NCBI GenBank assembly: GCA_947561585.1
Contig: CANNZV010001063.1
Coordinates: 248,001-312,000 of the forward strand
Source of the DNA: Caprella mutica
Taxonomy: Eukaryota; Arthropoda; Malacostraca; Amphipoda; Caprellidae
Direction of reading: 5' to 3'
Length of the DNA: 64,000 nucleotides
Shown piece by piece: positions 31,701 through 44,022 of this stretch. The notes under the pieces are model-generated. The model did not search any database. It worked only from the letters and a program-made list of their open reading frames with translations, and had not been told where the DNA came from. The number at the start of each line of letters is the position of its first letter. The first letter of the stretch is position 1. Position numbers and translations under genes: made by a program.

Positions 31701-32258
31701 CAACAGAAGCCAAAATAGAGGATTTCTTGGAGAACACTTTAGAAGTCTGGGTCTTTAGAAGATTTCAAGCCATGATTATCATGGAGACTGGAAAGTTAGG
31801 AACATAGGGAATTAATTCAATATTTTAAGTCAATTAGATGTAGGTATCTGAGTTATGATTTTTTGCTATGTAAGCCAATTAATTGGCTTTAACTGACATA
31901 CTCTGAAACATCATCATGGGTGGCTTACAAGAGTAAGTCTGCTTGTCGCCCACCTGATTGGAATTGCCGCGGAAGCTTACAAAGCCTCGGGACGGACACA
32001 ACACTATGTTCATACGCACACCAGTTCAGATGACTGCAGAACGGAATTGTTGTCGGCAAAATTTATCGATCATGACAACTATTTCATATTATACCTATTT
32101 TATTTTATTATATGTATACGTTTTTTATTATGATATATAGATTATATATAATTATATAGTTTATTATATATTAAATGAAAATTAATTTGGGGTCATAGAA
32201 AAAAAAAATGTTATCCTTCTTATTTCAATAACTTTCCGTGATCTGATTAATAATCATT

Positions 32259-32485
32259 CCAAGTGAAATAGTATGTTTCACAAACTCTCCATTTGTCTCT
32301 CCAAAACTTAAAAAGTAACCAAATTTATCTCCAAAATGATGTAATTACAAAAATTCTTTTCAAAATAACATTGTAGGCTTGTAGCATAGGAGAAAATTAG
32401 ATTTTTCTCACCATTTGTCAAAATCTGTCACAAACTAGCCATTAAAATGGCGAGATTGAACATGTATTATTACCATTTACCTGGT
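32259..32485 (+). mobile_element. MITE family 1 copy
   Basis: ccaagtgaaatagtatgttt to tattattaccatttacctgg. A diverged copy with the same internal landmarks as 62548-62773. Confidence 0.75.
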
Positions 32486-32551
32486 AATCATTAATATTAA
32501 TTGAATGAAACTAATAGATTATGAACTGATATCAATGTATTCATCACACAG

Positions 32552-32700
32552 CCAAGTAGAATAGTATGGCTCAGAAACTCTCCATTAGTCTTACCAGTTC
32601 CAGACAGCTCTTCAAAAATCACCAAATTTCTCTCCAAAATGATCAAATTATCATAAATTCTATCCAAAATGGCATTGTAGCATTGGTGCAATGCATAAAT
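32552..32700 (+). mobile_element. MITE family 1, truncated copy
   Basis: ccaagtagaatagtatggct to about aatggcattgtagcattggt; the right half is missing. Confidence 0.65.
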
Positions 32701-32759
32701 ATATGCAGGGCAGGGCAATGGCAATGTGGAAGTGTGGAATGACCAGAAAAGGAGGGATT

Positions 32760-34600
32760 ATGAGGAGGAAAGAAGGAGAAATGATAGAAGAGAAAACTTA
32801 TTCTAAGGATTACCTACAATAAGAGTGACGGAGGGTGTTGAGGGATGGATGGAGAACATAGGGTTCGAGAGGGAAGATGTGGAGAGGAAACTGAAGAGGA
32901 TATACAGTGGAAAGCAGCCTTGCCCAGACGGTATCAAGGGAGAGCTATACAGAGCCTCGGGAAAGAGTGAGAGGTGTGTAATAAGTTGGCGGAGGTATAG
33001 AATTGGATGCTGGAGGATAGGGAAATGGTGGAGGGATAGAAGCTCTCAAAAACGGAAATGCTACCCAAAGTGATAAGCCACAAGCTAGCCAGCATCGTCC
33101 TGTAGCACTGATGAATGATGGATACAAGATGTTTATGGGGCTGTTGAAAGAGCAGGTGAGTGAGGAGAGGATGTTGGATGAGAGGGTGTGGAGTCTGCAG
33201 ATGGAGTTTATGGAGGGGAGAAGGATGGGGAAAATCTGTTCCTGTTGCGGGCAAGTGTAGAGAAGAGCTATAAGAGGAAGGAGACATTGGTGGTCGTGGC
33301 GGTGGATTTTGCGAAAGCGTTTGATAGTGTAGAGAGTGGGGCGATGATGGGGCTCTATGTACTACAAGTGAGATCCAAGGAAGGTTGGTGTGATGGCGAA
33401 TTTGTACTATTGAGATAGGACGGATTTCTGAAAGGAGGGAAAGCAGTTGGGAGAGATGGAAGTTGGTAGTGGGATCAGGCAAGGTTGCACGGGTTCTCCA
33501 CAACTATTTGTAATGGTCGTGGGGATGATCATTGAGAGGCTGTTGAGGAGTGGTATGGGATACAAAAGAGGAGGGGTTAGAGTGCCAGTTCTTTTTTATG
33601 CAGATGATGGTCTTCTGTTGGGGAGGAGTTTTGAGGAGGCAGGGAGGATGATTGGGGTACTGGAGGAGGGAGCAGAGAGCTGTGGAATGCAAATCAATAA
33701 GGAGAAGAGCATGTGCATGGTTTTCAATGGAGTAAAGGAGGAGAGACTGAGGTGGGGGTATCAGATGTGTGGAGGAGATGAACCTTGGTGTGTTGGTAAC
33801 AGCGAAGAGAAATTGTTTTGGTGAGTGTAAGAAAGAGAGAATTGGGAAGGCAGAGAGAGAGGATGGCAAATCTGACATATTTGGTAGTTATGAGGTCGTG
33901 TGATAAGTTGCTTGTGAGGAAAATTTTTTGGAAGGGGTTGGTGCTTATTAGTGTCCTGAGTGCAGGTGGAGTGCTTGTGTGGAGCAGGGGAAAGAAAGCT
34001 AGGATGCAGAAAATTGAGAATGGAGGAAGGTGATGACTGCACCCTCGTGGACACCCATTGTGACTCTTCAAGGAGAAGTGGGATGTTCCTCAATGCTCGC
34101 CAGGGATATGAAAGAGAAGCTGAAGCTCGCCAAGCATTTGATGAGGGCAGAGAGTGTAGTTATGAGAAGGGTGATGGAGGAGATGAGGGTTGAGGTGAGA
34201 CGAGATCTGTGGATGACTACTTGGGGGAGGATGGTGTGGATTGGGGGCAGCTGGAGGATATGAGCAATGGCCATGTCAAGAGATTGGTGAATGAGTAGGA
34301 GCATGGGAGATGGAGGAGAAGTCAACCTTGGGGTAATATAGGGAGAAGGCGTGAGGTTTAATACTTTATGACAATAGTTGGGGTTCGAGGTTGCTGTTTG
34401 GAGTGAGGACTGAGGAGTAATACGTTGAGGCTGGGTTTAAGGATGAGGCACTGGGTGGATGTAGTGGGGTGTGGTATGTGCAGAGCGGTGGAGGAGACTC
34501 TCAAGCACTTTATAATTGAGTGTCCGAGTCTGGAGGCGGTGAGAGAGCGACATGGTATTCAGACAATGGCCCGATGGGGGAGGTGATGTGCTTTGGCCGC
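32760..34600 (+). pseudogene. non-LTR retrotransposon (LINE) reverse transcriptase relic
   Basis: Broken plus-strand frames in LINE order: VAVDFAKAFDSVE (33294-33333), GIRQGCTGSPQLF (33471-33509), VLFYADDGLLLG (33588-33623, catalytic YADD), QINKEKSM (about 33690), then a C-terminal Cys/His finger CGMC...EETLKHFIIECPSL (about 34465-34535). Several frameshifts and stops interrupt it. The purine-rich plus strand stands out from its surroundings. The clade cannot be fixed by eye. Confidence 0.85.
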
Positions 34601-34607
34601 CGGCCCG

Positions 34608-34844
34608 CCAGGTAATGAAGCATGTCCAAACTCGCCATTTTGAAGACAAGTTTGTGACAGTTATTTTGAGCCCTTCAAATGCAAATGGCGAGAATTATCT
34701 ATTTTTTTCCCTCTGCTATAAAAATTTTATGATAATTTGAAGATTTTTGGAGAGAGGTGGAGAGACAAATGGAGATTGGAGAGAGGTGGAGAGACAAATG
34801 GAGATTGGAGAGTTTATGAGCCATACTATTTGTATTTTACTTGG
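34608..34844 (-). mobile_element. MITE family 1, inverted copy with a small internal duplication
   Basis: ccaggtaatgaagcatgtcc to tattttacttgg, inverse of 62548-62773. A segment (ggagagacaaatggagattg) is duplicated in tandem at about 34757-34808. Confidence 0.75.
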
Positions 34845-34889
34845 GCTTTGGGGAGCAGGACACTCGGAGGATGCATGCATTTCTGGAGG

Positions 34890-35365
34890 AGGCGTGGACT
34901 GGCAGTCTGCAGATTATATCTCTTCTCCTGAAGAGATTTTAATTTGAGAGAGAGTTACATTCTGACCCTAAGCAGCAGATTTCGAGATTCAGAATCTCCC
35001 GCAGCTCCAGTCTGCAGAAACTGGTAAAGTGTTCATAGAGATCTCTTATTCTGTCTGTAGCAACATTAATGTAAATGTAGGGATTGATTTAGAAGTGTTG
35101 GTTGCAAAATTAATGTAAATATAGGAATTAATTCAAAATTGTTCGGAGAGAATATCCCAAATATCTCCCATTTTCTTCAGACTGGCCGCAGCTAAATTAA
35201 TGGCAACATAGGAATTAATTCAAAATCTCCCGCAGAGATCTCCAATTTCTAAAATTCAATCAAAAACTGCCACAGAGAGTCTTTGAAAAATGTTCCATAT
35301 TCTGCAGCCTGCAGACTGGGTGGAGTGTTAGGGTAGGCTACCCAGCCTGCAGACTGGGTAGGTAA
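34890..35365. mobile_element. cluster of MITE family 3 pieces (CAGTCTGCAGA ends)
   Basis: Several overlapping or nested pieces with cagtctgcaga, tctgcagactgg, ttaatttgagagagagttac and cataggaattaattcaaaa. Individual element boundaries are not resolved. Confidence 0.55.
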
Positions 35366-36239
35366 CATGGTTTATTTGGTTTTTATGGTTTATTCGGGTT
35401 TTTTATCCTTTGAAGCTCTAAAATCATTTTTAATTTATCAGAAATCATCAATATTAAATTTATATCATTTAAAATAGCTCTATTAAATCATTTAAATATA
35501 TAAATGTATTATGTAGCTATATAAAAATATAATTAGTTTAATCTTAGTTGTGTAATATTTTCATGGAAGACATTAAAATTTAAAACCAAAGGAAAATAGA
35601 AATATGGACAGGGGTTTTTCCTCACCATATTTTATCATTATCATTTTACAAAGATATTTTACATAGTGATTTAGTAAATATCAAAATATAGTTTTGAGTC
35701 ACACTGATATTCATTCGCGTATATGTTATATTTCAATTTGAACATCTACATTTAAAATGTAAATCAATGGAAATATAAGAATTTAAGAAATATTTGAATC
35801 TAGCTATGTTATTTAAAACTTGAGCTTTGAATTTTTTAAGTGCTTATTAAAGTAGACTAGCAGCTAAGAACTATATGAATTGGTAGTAAAATGTTACATA
35901 ACATCTGCATTAATTAATTTTTTCATAATTTATCTCAAATAAATCTATTTTTTCCATAATTTATCAAAATATGAATGATGTTTTGTAATGTTAACCATGT
36001 GTACTGTATAGTGATCAGTTATGAAGTAATTAGCATCTTTATGCACTTTTATTAAATAATTCCATATAAAAACCAAATAAGCCAATAAAAACCAAATAAG
36101 CCAATAAAAACCATTGGTTTTTAACAACCCTAAGGGTAGGAGAGGGGATACTCAGGGGTAAGGTGTGTGAAACAGCTGGCGGGTTGACGGCCATGTGGAA
36201 GGTTATCGGGGGAAGGTGATGGTGGAACAGGGATACATA

Positions 36240-36530
36240 TCTAAAAGCTGAGCGGCACACCACTGTACAGTGTACATTCTATCAAACAGGTAATCTGAAT
36301 GAAGATTAATGATATATGGAGTGAATTTGATAATTGCATCAAATTTAAGACTGACTGTCCTGAATCCAATGTTTATAGCTGTATACTTCATTCTTCGATT
36401 GAAATGTTTAATTTGGTATAGAAAATAAAATTTATCATAGAAAACTAATAATTATAATTTTAAAGGGTAATTATCATAAACTTTCAGTCTGAGATGTAAA
36501 TGAAAACTTATCAGGTAGATGTATCGGGGG
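36240..36530 (+). repeat. dispersed repeat, uninterrupted copy
   Basis: Matches 63285-64000 except that the latter holds two MITE insertions. It provides an empty-site comparison (cctgaatccaatgtttata). Confidence 0.75.
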
Positions 36531-36535
36531 GCGTG

Positions 36536-36753
36536 CCATGTTTCAAATGGAAAGTCACCAGTTTAGTGAGAAAAAGGATCCAGGCCGCCACATTTAAGAT
36601 ACTTTAAAGAAGAAATTTGACTTCCTAGTGAAGATTTTATACTTGAAAATATTTAAGAGTGATTTACTTGTTATTTATACATGTTTTTCAACTTATTCCA
36701 CCCCTCAAAAGTCGCCAATATACTGGCGACTTTCTCCATACTTTGAAACATGG
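36536..36753. mobile_element. hairpin-ended element
   Basis: Ends ccatgtttcaaatggaaagt and the inverse (actttctccatactttgaaa then catgg). About 218 bp, with no coding content. Confidence 0.55.
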
Positions 36754-36783
36754 GGGGTGTGGCCCCCAAACCCCCCTGCCAGG

Positions 36784-36966
36784 CCAGTCTGCAGAATAGG
36801 AGATATTCTCTCCGAACAATTTTGAATTAATTCCTATTTTTACATTAATTTGGCTACGAACACTACTTCTGAATTAAACCCTTATATTTAGCTGCATTAA
36901 TTTGGCTACAAACAGAATAAAGAATAAGAGATCTCTACGAACACTCTACCTGTTTCTGCAGACTGG
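36784..36966. mobile_element. MITE family 3 copy
   Basis: ccagtctgcagaataggaga to ctgtttctgcagactgg, with aattttgaattaattcctat inside. Same family as 41179-41357. Confidence 0.75.
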
Positions 36967-36988
36967 CTGGCGACTGCCAGGTCATTAA

Positions 36989-37220
36989 CCCTTTTGCGCC
37001 GAATGGGATAAATATGTCCCACTAATAACATTCATATTCTATTGGGATATATTGTCCCAATAGTCTGTGATGTACATTACTGGTGGGAAATATTGTCCCA
37101 TCATAAGTTTGATATAAACACTTTATCAATAGATTAAAATAATATACAATTACATAAATATTATTAAAAAAACTTTATTATTACTCATAATGAACTCAGA
37201 AAAAAATCGGAGCGAAAGGG
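36989..37220. mobile_element. piggyBac-like MITE, CCCTTT ends and TTAA sites
   Basis: CCCTTTTGCGCCGA at the left, CGGAGCGAAAGGG at the right, flanked by TTAA (36985-36988, 37221-37224), 232 bp. Inside, gggataaatatgtccc-type palindromes repeat. Confidence 0.85.
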
Positions 37221-37879
37221 TTAAACAATCATGGGGTGTGCAATACAACAAACTAGCGGATACAACAAACTACATAACACTAACAGCCATTTATTATGAG
37301 GCCATTGATAGAAGGTACAGTGGTGCGCTGTAATCTGGTACGCCGCTCAGCTTTTAGATACTGTTGGAAACCGGTGCGGCGGTGGTGCTAAAACGCTTAT
37401 ACCGAGTCGACCAAGTTCCAGTTCCAACTTCCATAGGAGAAAAGGCACACACTGAATTACCGAAACAAGTAAATCGTGTAAACAGAGTAATTAAAATTGG
37501 CTGAATTGCGGAAACGAGTAATTCTTTAATTGTTAATGTATTTTACCTGTTGACACGTTAAGATATGATAATTAATGGTAGGATACTATATTAATAACGA
37601 TAAAAACAAAATGTATGCAAAATATATATAGTTTTATAGAATTACTCAATTTCCTCTGATGGAGCAAAGTAATTCGAGTAAACTGAGTAATTGATGTTTC
37701 TTCGATTGTTAATTGATTTTAAATGTTGATACTTCATTAAAGTGATAGTAAACAGTCATGAGACTATTTACATAACTTTAAACAAAAAAATTTATGCGAA
37801 ATATATAAATTTTATCGAATTACTCGATTGAAAATCCAAATTCTCAGAAAAAGGGAAAAATTCTATTCAGCTTACTTGT

Positions 37880-38090
37880 TCAGCAAATCTGCGTACAAGC
37901 AGATTAAGAAGGGCTCTAACGGCTAGGTTCATCAAACAAGACTTGAAGCAGAATCTTTTCTCGCAACCGGTTACCCATTTGGATCTATTTGGCTCTGAAT
38001 TTCATACTGCTGCTGAAAATGCCAACAAATCACAAGCCACTATCCAAAAAGGTTGTCCCATCAGGCAGAAGAAGATACTTTCAAGGTAGC
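37880..38090 (+). pseudogene. unrecognised retroelement-like fragment
   Basis: A plus-strand frame reads LRTSRLRRALTARFIKQDL, NLFSQPVTHLDLFGSEFHTA and QKGCPIRQKK before a stop near 38090. The spacing PVT..LFG recalls the gag-like region of some DIRS-type elements; this is weak resemblance only. Confidence 0.3.
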
Positions 38091-40202
38091 GTCAGACTGG
38101 GTGGCCTTGCGCACTTCAACATTACGGATGAAGTTGCGCATCGGAGATTAACGGCAAATGCGTGAAAATATTTCAAATCTGACAACACCATTGGAAAGAG
38201 CAGCTCTTAAACCCCCTAGTCCATAAATTTCACGAAAATCGTAAGAGATTAAGTGTAGATACTAAGTGTTCAAACAGAGACCCATGTCTCAATCTCATAG
38301 CAAAATAATTATTTTGGACTAGAATCGAATCTCCGCGAACTATGCTGTAGTGTTGATAATTATGCTCCATTTTGATTGCAATTTATGTTGGATACATATA
38401 ATTTACTGCAGATTAACGTCATGTAAGATGATTTTAATAATATTTATAAATTATTGAGATATAACCAATATACTAGATGCGCAAGAACACCCTGGGAATA
38501 TTTTAATTCACGGGTGGACTTGCGCACATTTATTAATAAAGTTAAAGAGCTCTTATTCATTAATAAACCTGTGATATTCATCCCCGATACTCCTATATCA
38601 CGGCAATTCCACAGCAGACTCACGGCAATTCCACAGCAACCTCGCGGCAATTCCACAGCAGCATAACTGCAATACCACACCAGCCTCGCGGCAATTCCAC
38701 ACCAGCCTCGCGGCAATTCCACAGCAGCCTCGCGGCAATTCCACAGCAGCCTCGCGGCAATTCCACAGCAGCCTCGCGGCAATACCACAGCAGCCTCGCG
38801 GCAATACCACAGCAGCCTCGCGGCAATACCACAGCAGCCTCGCGGCAATACCACAGCAGCCTCGCGGCAATACCACAGCAGCCTCGCGGCAATACCACAG
38901 CAGCCTCGCGGCAATTCCACAGCAGCCTCGCGGCAATTCCACAGCAGCCTCGCGGCAATTCCACAGCAGCCTCGCGGCAATTCCACAGCAGCCTCGCGGC
39001 AATTCCACAGCAGCCTCGCGGCAATTCCACAGCAGCCTCGCGGCAATTCCACAGCAGCCTCGCGGCAATTCCACCGCAGCCTCGCGGCAATTCCACCGCA
39101 GCCTCGCGGCAAATCCACCGCAGCCTCGCGGCAAATCCACAGCAGCCTCGCGGCAAATCCACAGCAGCCTCGCGGCAATTCCACAGCAGCCTCGCGGCAA
39201 TTCCACAGCAGCCTCGCGGCAATTCCACAGCAGCCTCGCGGCAATTCCACAGCAGCCTCGCGGCAATTCCACAGCAGCCTCGCGGCAATTCCACAGCAGC
39301 CTCGCGGCAATTCCACAGCAGCCTCGCGGCAATTCCACAGCAGCCTCGCGGCAATTCCACAGCAGCCTCGCGGCAATTCCACAGCAGCCTCGCGGCAATT
39401 CCACAGCAGCCTCGCGGCAATTCCACAGCAGCCTCGCGGCAATTCCACAGCAGCCTCGCGGCAATTCCACAGCAGCCTCGCGGCAATTCCACAGCAGCCT
39501 CGCGGCAATTCCACAGCAGCCTCACGGCAATTCCACAGCAGCCTCGCGGCAATTCCACAGCAGCCTCGCGGCAATTCCACAGCAGCCTCGCGGCAATTCC
39601 ACAGCAGCCTCGCGGCAATTCCACAGCAGCCTCGCGGCAATTCCACAGCAGCCTCGCGGCAATTCCACAGCAGCCTCGCGGCAATTCCACAGCAGCCTCG
39701 CGGCAATTCCACAGCAGCCTCGCGGCAATTCCACAGCAGCCTCGCGGCAATTCCACAGCAGCCTCGCGGCAATTCCACAGCAGCCTCGCGGCAATTCCAC
39801 AGCAGCCTCGCGGCAATTCCACAGCAGCCTCGCGGCAATTCCACAGCAGCCTCGCGGCAATTCCACAGCAGCCTCGCGGCAATACCACAGCAGCCTCGCG
39901 GCAATACCACAGCAGCCTCGCGGCAATTCCACAGCAGCCTCGCGGCAATTCCACAGCAGCCTCGCGGCAATTCCACAGCAGCCTCGCGGCAATTCCACAG
40001 CAGCCTCGCGGCAATTCCACAGCAGCCTCGCGGCAATTCCACAGCAGCCTCACGGCAATTCCACAGCAGCCTCGCGGCAATTCCACAGCAGCCTCGCGGC
40101 AATTCCACAGCAGCCTCACGGCAATTCCACAGCAGCCTCACGGCAATTCCACAGCAGCCTCACGGCAATTCCACAGCACCCTTACGTCAATTCCACAGCA
40201 GC

Positions 40203-40438
40203 CCAGTCTGTATTTGGTGCACAAAATTTCACTGACTTTTTGAAAAATCTGAAAAAATCCACCATAAATTTCCAGTAATTTGACTGATCCACCAACATTT
40301 TACCCATTTTTCCACCGAAAATTAATGGTTACATAGGAATAAATAGCTAAAAATCCACCGACTTCGCCAGAATATTATTTTCAAAGGGAAAAAATTACAC
40401 CGACATGTCGGTGGAATTTACCACAAAATACAGACTGG
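40203..40438 (+). mobile_element. MITE family 2, 8-bp target duplication
   Basis: CCAGTCTGTATTTGGTGCAC to AAAATACAGACTGG, 236 bp, flanked by ACAGCAGC (40195-40202, 40439-40446). Near the right end, ttacaccgacatgtcggtgg forms a small palindrome. Confidence 0.93.
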
Positions 40439-40569
40439 ACAGCAGCCTCACGGCAATTCCACAGTAGCCTCACGGCAATTCCACAGCAGCCTCACGGCAA
40501 TTCCACAGCAGCCTCACGGCAATTCCACAGCAGCCTCACGGTAATTGCACAGCAGACTCACAGCAAATG

Positions 40570-40807
40570 CCAGTCTGTATTTCGTGGTAAATTCCACCGA
40601 CATGTCGGTGGAATTTTTTCCTCTTTTAAAATAATATTCTGGCAAAGTCGGTGGATTTTTAGCTATTTACTCCTATGTTACCATTAATTTTCGGTGGATA
40701 TATTGGGAAAATGTTGGTGGATTAACTAAATTACTGGAAATTCATGGTGGATTTTTTCAGCTTTTTTGAAAATGTCAGTGGGATTTTGTGCACCAAATAC
40801 AGACTGG
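40570..40807 (-). mobile_element. MITE family 2, opposite orientation, 8-bp target duplication
   Basis: Inverse of the previous copy, 238 bp, flanked by AGCAAATG (40562-40569, 40808-40815). Confidence 0.95.
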
Positions 40808-41178
40808 AGCAAATGCACAGCAGACTCACGGCAATTGCACAGCAGACTCACGGCAATTGTACAGCAGATTTGGGCAGTTCCGCAGTTGCATAGAAGATTG
40901 GGGCAGATTAACGGCAGTTGCATAGCATATCGGGGTTAGATTTTCAATGCTCAGTTTATACATAGGGCGCACTGCGCAGTTTCACATTGGGTGTACTTGC
41001 GCAGTGCGCAAGTACACCTGGTAAGTGCACAAAATTCACCCGGTTTATCCCCACGAACACGATCTTTGCGCACAGTTTTTCGATGATAATTTTTTTTCTA
41101 TTGAACTTAGAGAGTTGAAACTTGGTGTGCACCTAGGTCTACTCTCCTTCAGCCATCTGATGTTTCTTTAGTTACCGT

Positions 41179-41357
41179 CCAGTCTGCAGAATATGTGAGA
41201 TATTTGGGATATTCTCTCCGAACAATTTTGAATTAATTCCTATATTTACATTAATTTTGCTACGAACACTTCTGAATTAATTCCTATGTTTACATTAATT
41301 TTGCTACGAACAGATTAAGAGATCTCTACGAACACTTAACCAGTTTCTGCAGACTGG
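41179..41357 (+). mobile_element. MITE family 3, 8-bp target duplication
   Basis: CCAGTCTGCAGAATATG to TTTCTGCAGACTGG, 179 bp, flanked by GTTACCGT (41171-41178, 41358-41365). Contains tacgaacacttctgaatta and similar subrepeats. Confidence 0.95.
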
Positions 41358-41449
41358 GTTACCGTGAAATAACCACAAAAACTTGCATCCGTTTTCTATG
41401 TCTACGTACGGTACTTATTTCGAGACTTACTTATTTTGAGACATTAATC

Positions 41450-41650
41450 CATTTTTTCCTATGCTACAATGTTATTTTGGAGAGAATTTATGAAAATTTG
41501 ATCATTTTGGAGAGAATTTGTTGAATTTTGGAGAGAGCTGGAGAGACAAATGGTGAGTTAATGTGACATACTATTTTACTTGTAACTTGGGTAACTGATA
41601 TACCTATTACCCTACAGACTGGGGATTTTGTGCACCAAATACAGACTGGC
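41450..41650 (-). mobile_element. MITE family 1 (inverted, partial) plus family 2 end
   Basis: 41450-41590 is the inverse of the left part of family 1 (cctatgctacaatgttattt to ctattttacttg). 41617-41649 is the terminal fragment gattttgtgcaccaaataca, gactgg of family 2. Confidence 0.65.
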
Positions 41651-42354
41651 CTTAGTGTGCATCTGATTAGTGGCACGTTAGATACCAGATATAGCGAGAT
41701 AATTAATTATTACGAATTATAATTGGCTGAAGCCTGAGAGTTGGTTTTTAGAGTACATATCGACTCCCTACCCCCGGCCCCCTTTTCCCTCTCCGGCCTC
41801 TCTGGAAAATACCTTAGGCTAACAGATGAAAATTTTATAGACTAAATGCTGCGGATTATGCAGTTTCCATTAATTTATCACTATATTTTTAGGTTTGCTA
41901 AACTTCAACAGAGTAGTAAACTAGTAATTAATCTATCAGAAGAGACTACTTTTTCCAGAGTGGCTCTCCGGGTCTCCGCAGGGGGTTAGAGTAACATGAG
42001 AGCTCTGATATTTTGCACACACTATTAGAAGGTTAAAAAGCAACTATTTACACAATAAAAAAATTTCTTTAATTTTGCCATTTTTCCCGGGAACGGTCCC
42101 CTTAAAACGTGAACGTGCAGGCTCACGCCACATACTAAAATACGGAAAAAAAATATGTGCGTGATTGCTCACGCAGTACATCGCTTACTAAATTAAGAAA
42201 AAAGTTGTTTATACTAGTGCGAGTAATAAATGTTAGATGGAATAATTGGAATTACAAGTGCCGGTGAGATGGTCACGCATAATGAAACTGACTAAATTGT
42301 GGCAAGTACAAATTTGCGAGTATAAATTCATTCGAGTGATTCAATTTCAGAATA

Positions 42355-42790
42355 TTAATTTAGTAGGGATTTAACATCTGCTTCGAAACCAAAGGCCATA
42401 TCGCTGACGTCAAAAGGAAATCGAATACAAGGGACTAGAAGAAGCAGTCAGAAAGGAAAGCTACTCCGTGAATGCAGTCCCTTACCAAGGAATGTGACGA
42501 AACGAGACACAAGCACCGGTGGCTGCACTCACTGATAGAAGAGGAAAATGAAGAGGTGATAGTAAATGAAGCCTACGAGCCTACCTAACACAAAATCTAA
42601 GACATCGTAGTTGAAGAGCATAACCCTAGCGCTATCCTCTAAACTGTAAGTAGCGTTAAAAAAATGATAAACATGGTAAAAATAAAAAAAAGACAATGCA
42701 TAATCCAAATTACAACAGTTCGGGGCCCAAGGAACGCCACCCCCCTTCTCTTCCATTCACCACATACAGCCTCAGGATAGAGCCCCTGGG
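42355..42790 (+). repeat. dispersed repeat, copy 2 (partner at 12755-13260)
   Basis: See 12755-13260. A third, shorter piece follows at 43466-43625 (gcttcggagccaaagacg, cctaacacaaaatctaagac). Nothing else was recognised between 41650 and 43750. Confidence 0.8.
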
Positions 42791-43756
42791 GGCAATTTCA
42801 GAATATATATATAATTATTTGTCGTTGTGTTAAATTGTTGCATCACGAAAATATTAATTGTGGTAAAATACCGAGCACGTGATGGGTACAATGAAGTGAA
42901 AAATGCTTGAAAATAAATCAAAGATAACATGTTATACCATATCAAATGAAACCTTGATCTCAACATACATTTTTGATCTCCATGATAAAAATTTAAGTGG
43001 GAGTGAAATTAAGAAGCACATTTTGTTACATTTAATAACAGACCACGATTATATTTACAATATTTAGCCTATTTGAATATTAACAAAGCGTATTATGATA
43101 CAGTGTACAATATTTTCATTATATCCCTACATAAAATATAACATTGATCTTAGTTTCAATAAATCTCATAACTCTGCAAAAAACTTACAAATAGTGTCCT
43201 TTGAACGCCAAATAAAAATTATAGACATAAGTCGAAATGACAGAAGAAATTCAATGTGATTCAAATTACAAAGATCACGACGCTTATTTAGTGTACAGAA
43301 TATAGTATCTTGAATAAATGATTTTTGGAAAACCTATCAGCTAAATAAACAAATTACTTTAAAAAGCCTCACACGCATATCAAAGTATTCAATGCAGGAC
43401 TAGAACTTACATATTATTTGTACTGATTCATGTTTACACTAAGGTTCACATTTATTAATTAATTTACTCAAGGTTTAACGTATGCTTCGGAGCCAAAGAC
43501 GCTTATCACCAGTGGCTGCAATCACGAATGGTAGAGTAAAATGTAGAAGCAATGGTAAATGAAGCTTACGAGTCTACCTAACACAAAATCTAAGACCTCA
43601 TATTTGAAGAGCATAACCCTGGCGATGGAAAAGTGAAAAAAAAATCAGGGTAATTCCACACTTTTCAATCAACCAAAGACAGCTTCAGGATAAAGTTCAG
43701 ATTTCTTTCCTCCAAATTCATCATTGCATTTTTCCCTAAGAGAAAACATTTCCCCA

Positions 43757-44022
43757 CTAAATGAGTGCATCTTTCCCCAGACTGAAGACGCTTTTGCCGA
43801 TTGCTTCAGGATTAACTGCAACCATCTCCTCTTTAGCCTCCTCCTGTTCCTCATCACTCCTCACAATGGCCTCCTCGTAAGGCTCCTCCTGCTCCATGGG
43901 TTGGGGCTCACTGTGGCGGGGTTGAGGTGGGTTCATTGAACCTCCGGCTCTGCCATGGCACAGTCTTTGGAAAGCTGAGGGTCCATGGTGAGGCAGAGAA
44001 TCACGATTGTGGTTCAGACGGT
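43757..44022 (-). CDS. gene B last exon: RLNHNRDSL to stop
   Basis: The acceptor is atgttattttcag. RLNHNRDSLPHHGP, then an acidic and proline-rich stretch (PPQPRHSEPQPMEQEEPYEE) and KSVFSLGKDALI, with TAG at 43757. Only the RLNH(T/N)R start is shared with gene A. Confidence 0.8.

Larger units (their letters stand above)
38600..40930. repeat. 22-bp GC-rich minisatellite, split by two MITEs
   Basis: About 72 copies of cagcctcgcggcaattccac plus ag in 38600-40200. It resumes with more diverged copies at 40439-40560 and 40808-40930 after two MITE insertions. Subtypes (ataccac, aaatccac, ccgcag, cacgg) occur in blocks. No reading frame of the unit contains a stop, so very long open frames arise on the minus strand without being genes. 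Confidence 0.97.

Noticed and set aside
38444..40141. Very long minus-strand open frames (565 and 499 residues) rich in CREAAVELPRG
   Set aside because: They are translations of a 22-bp repeat that lacks stops in every frame. No start context, splice sites or homology; not a gene.
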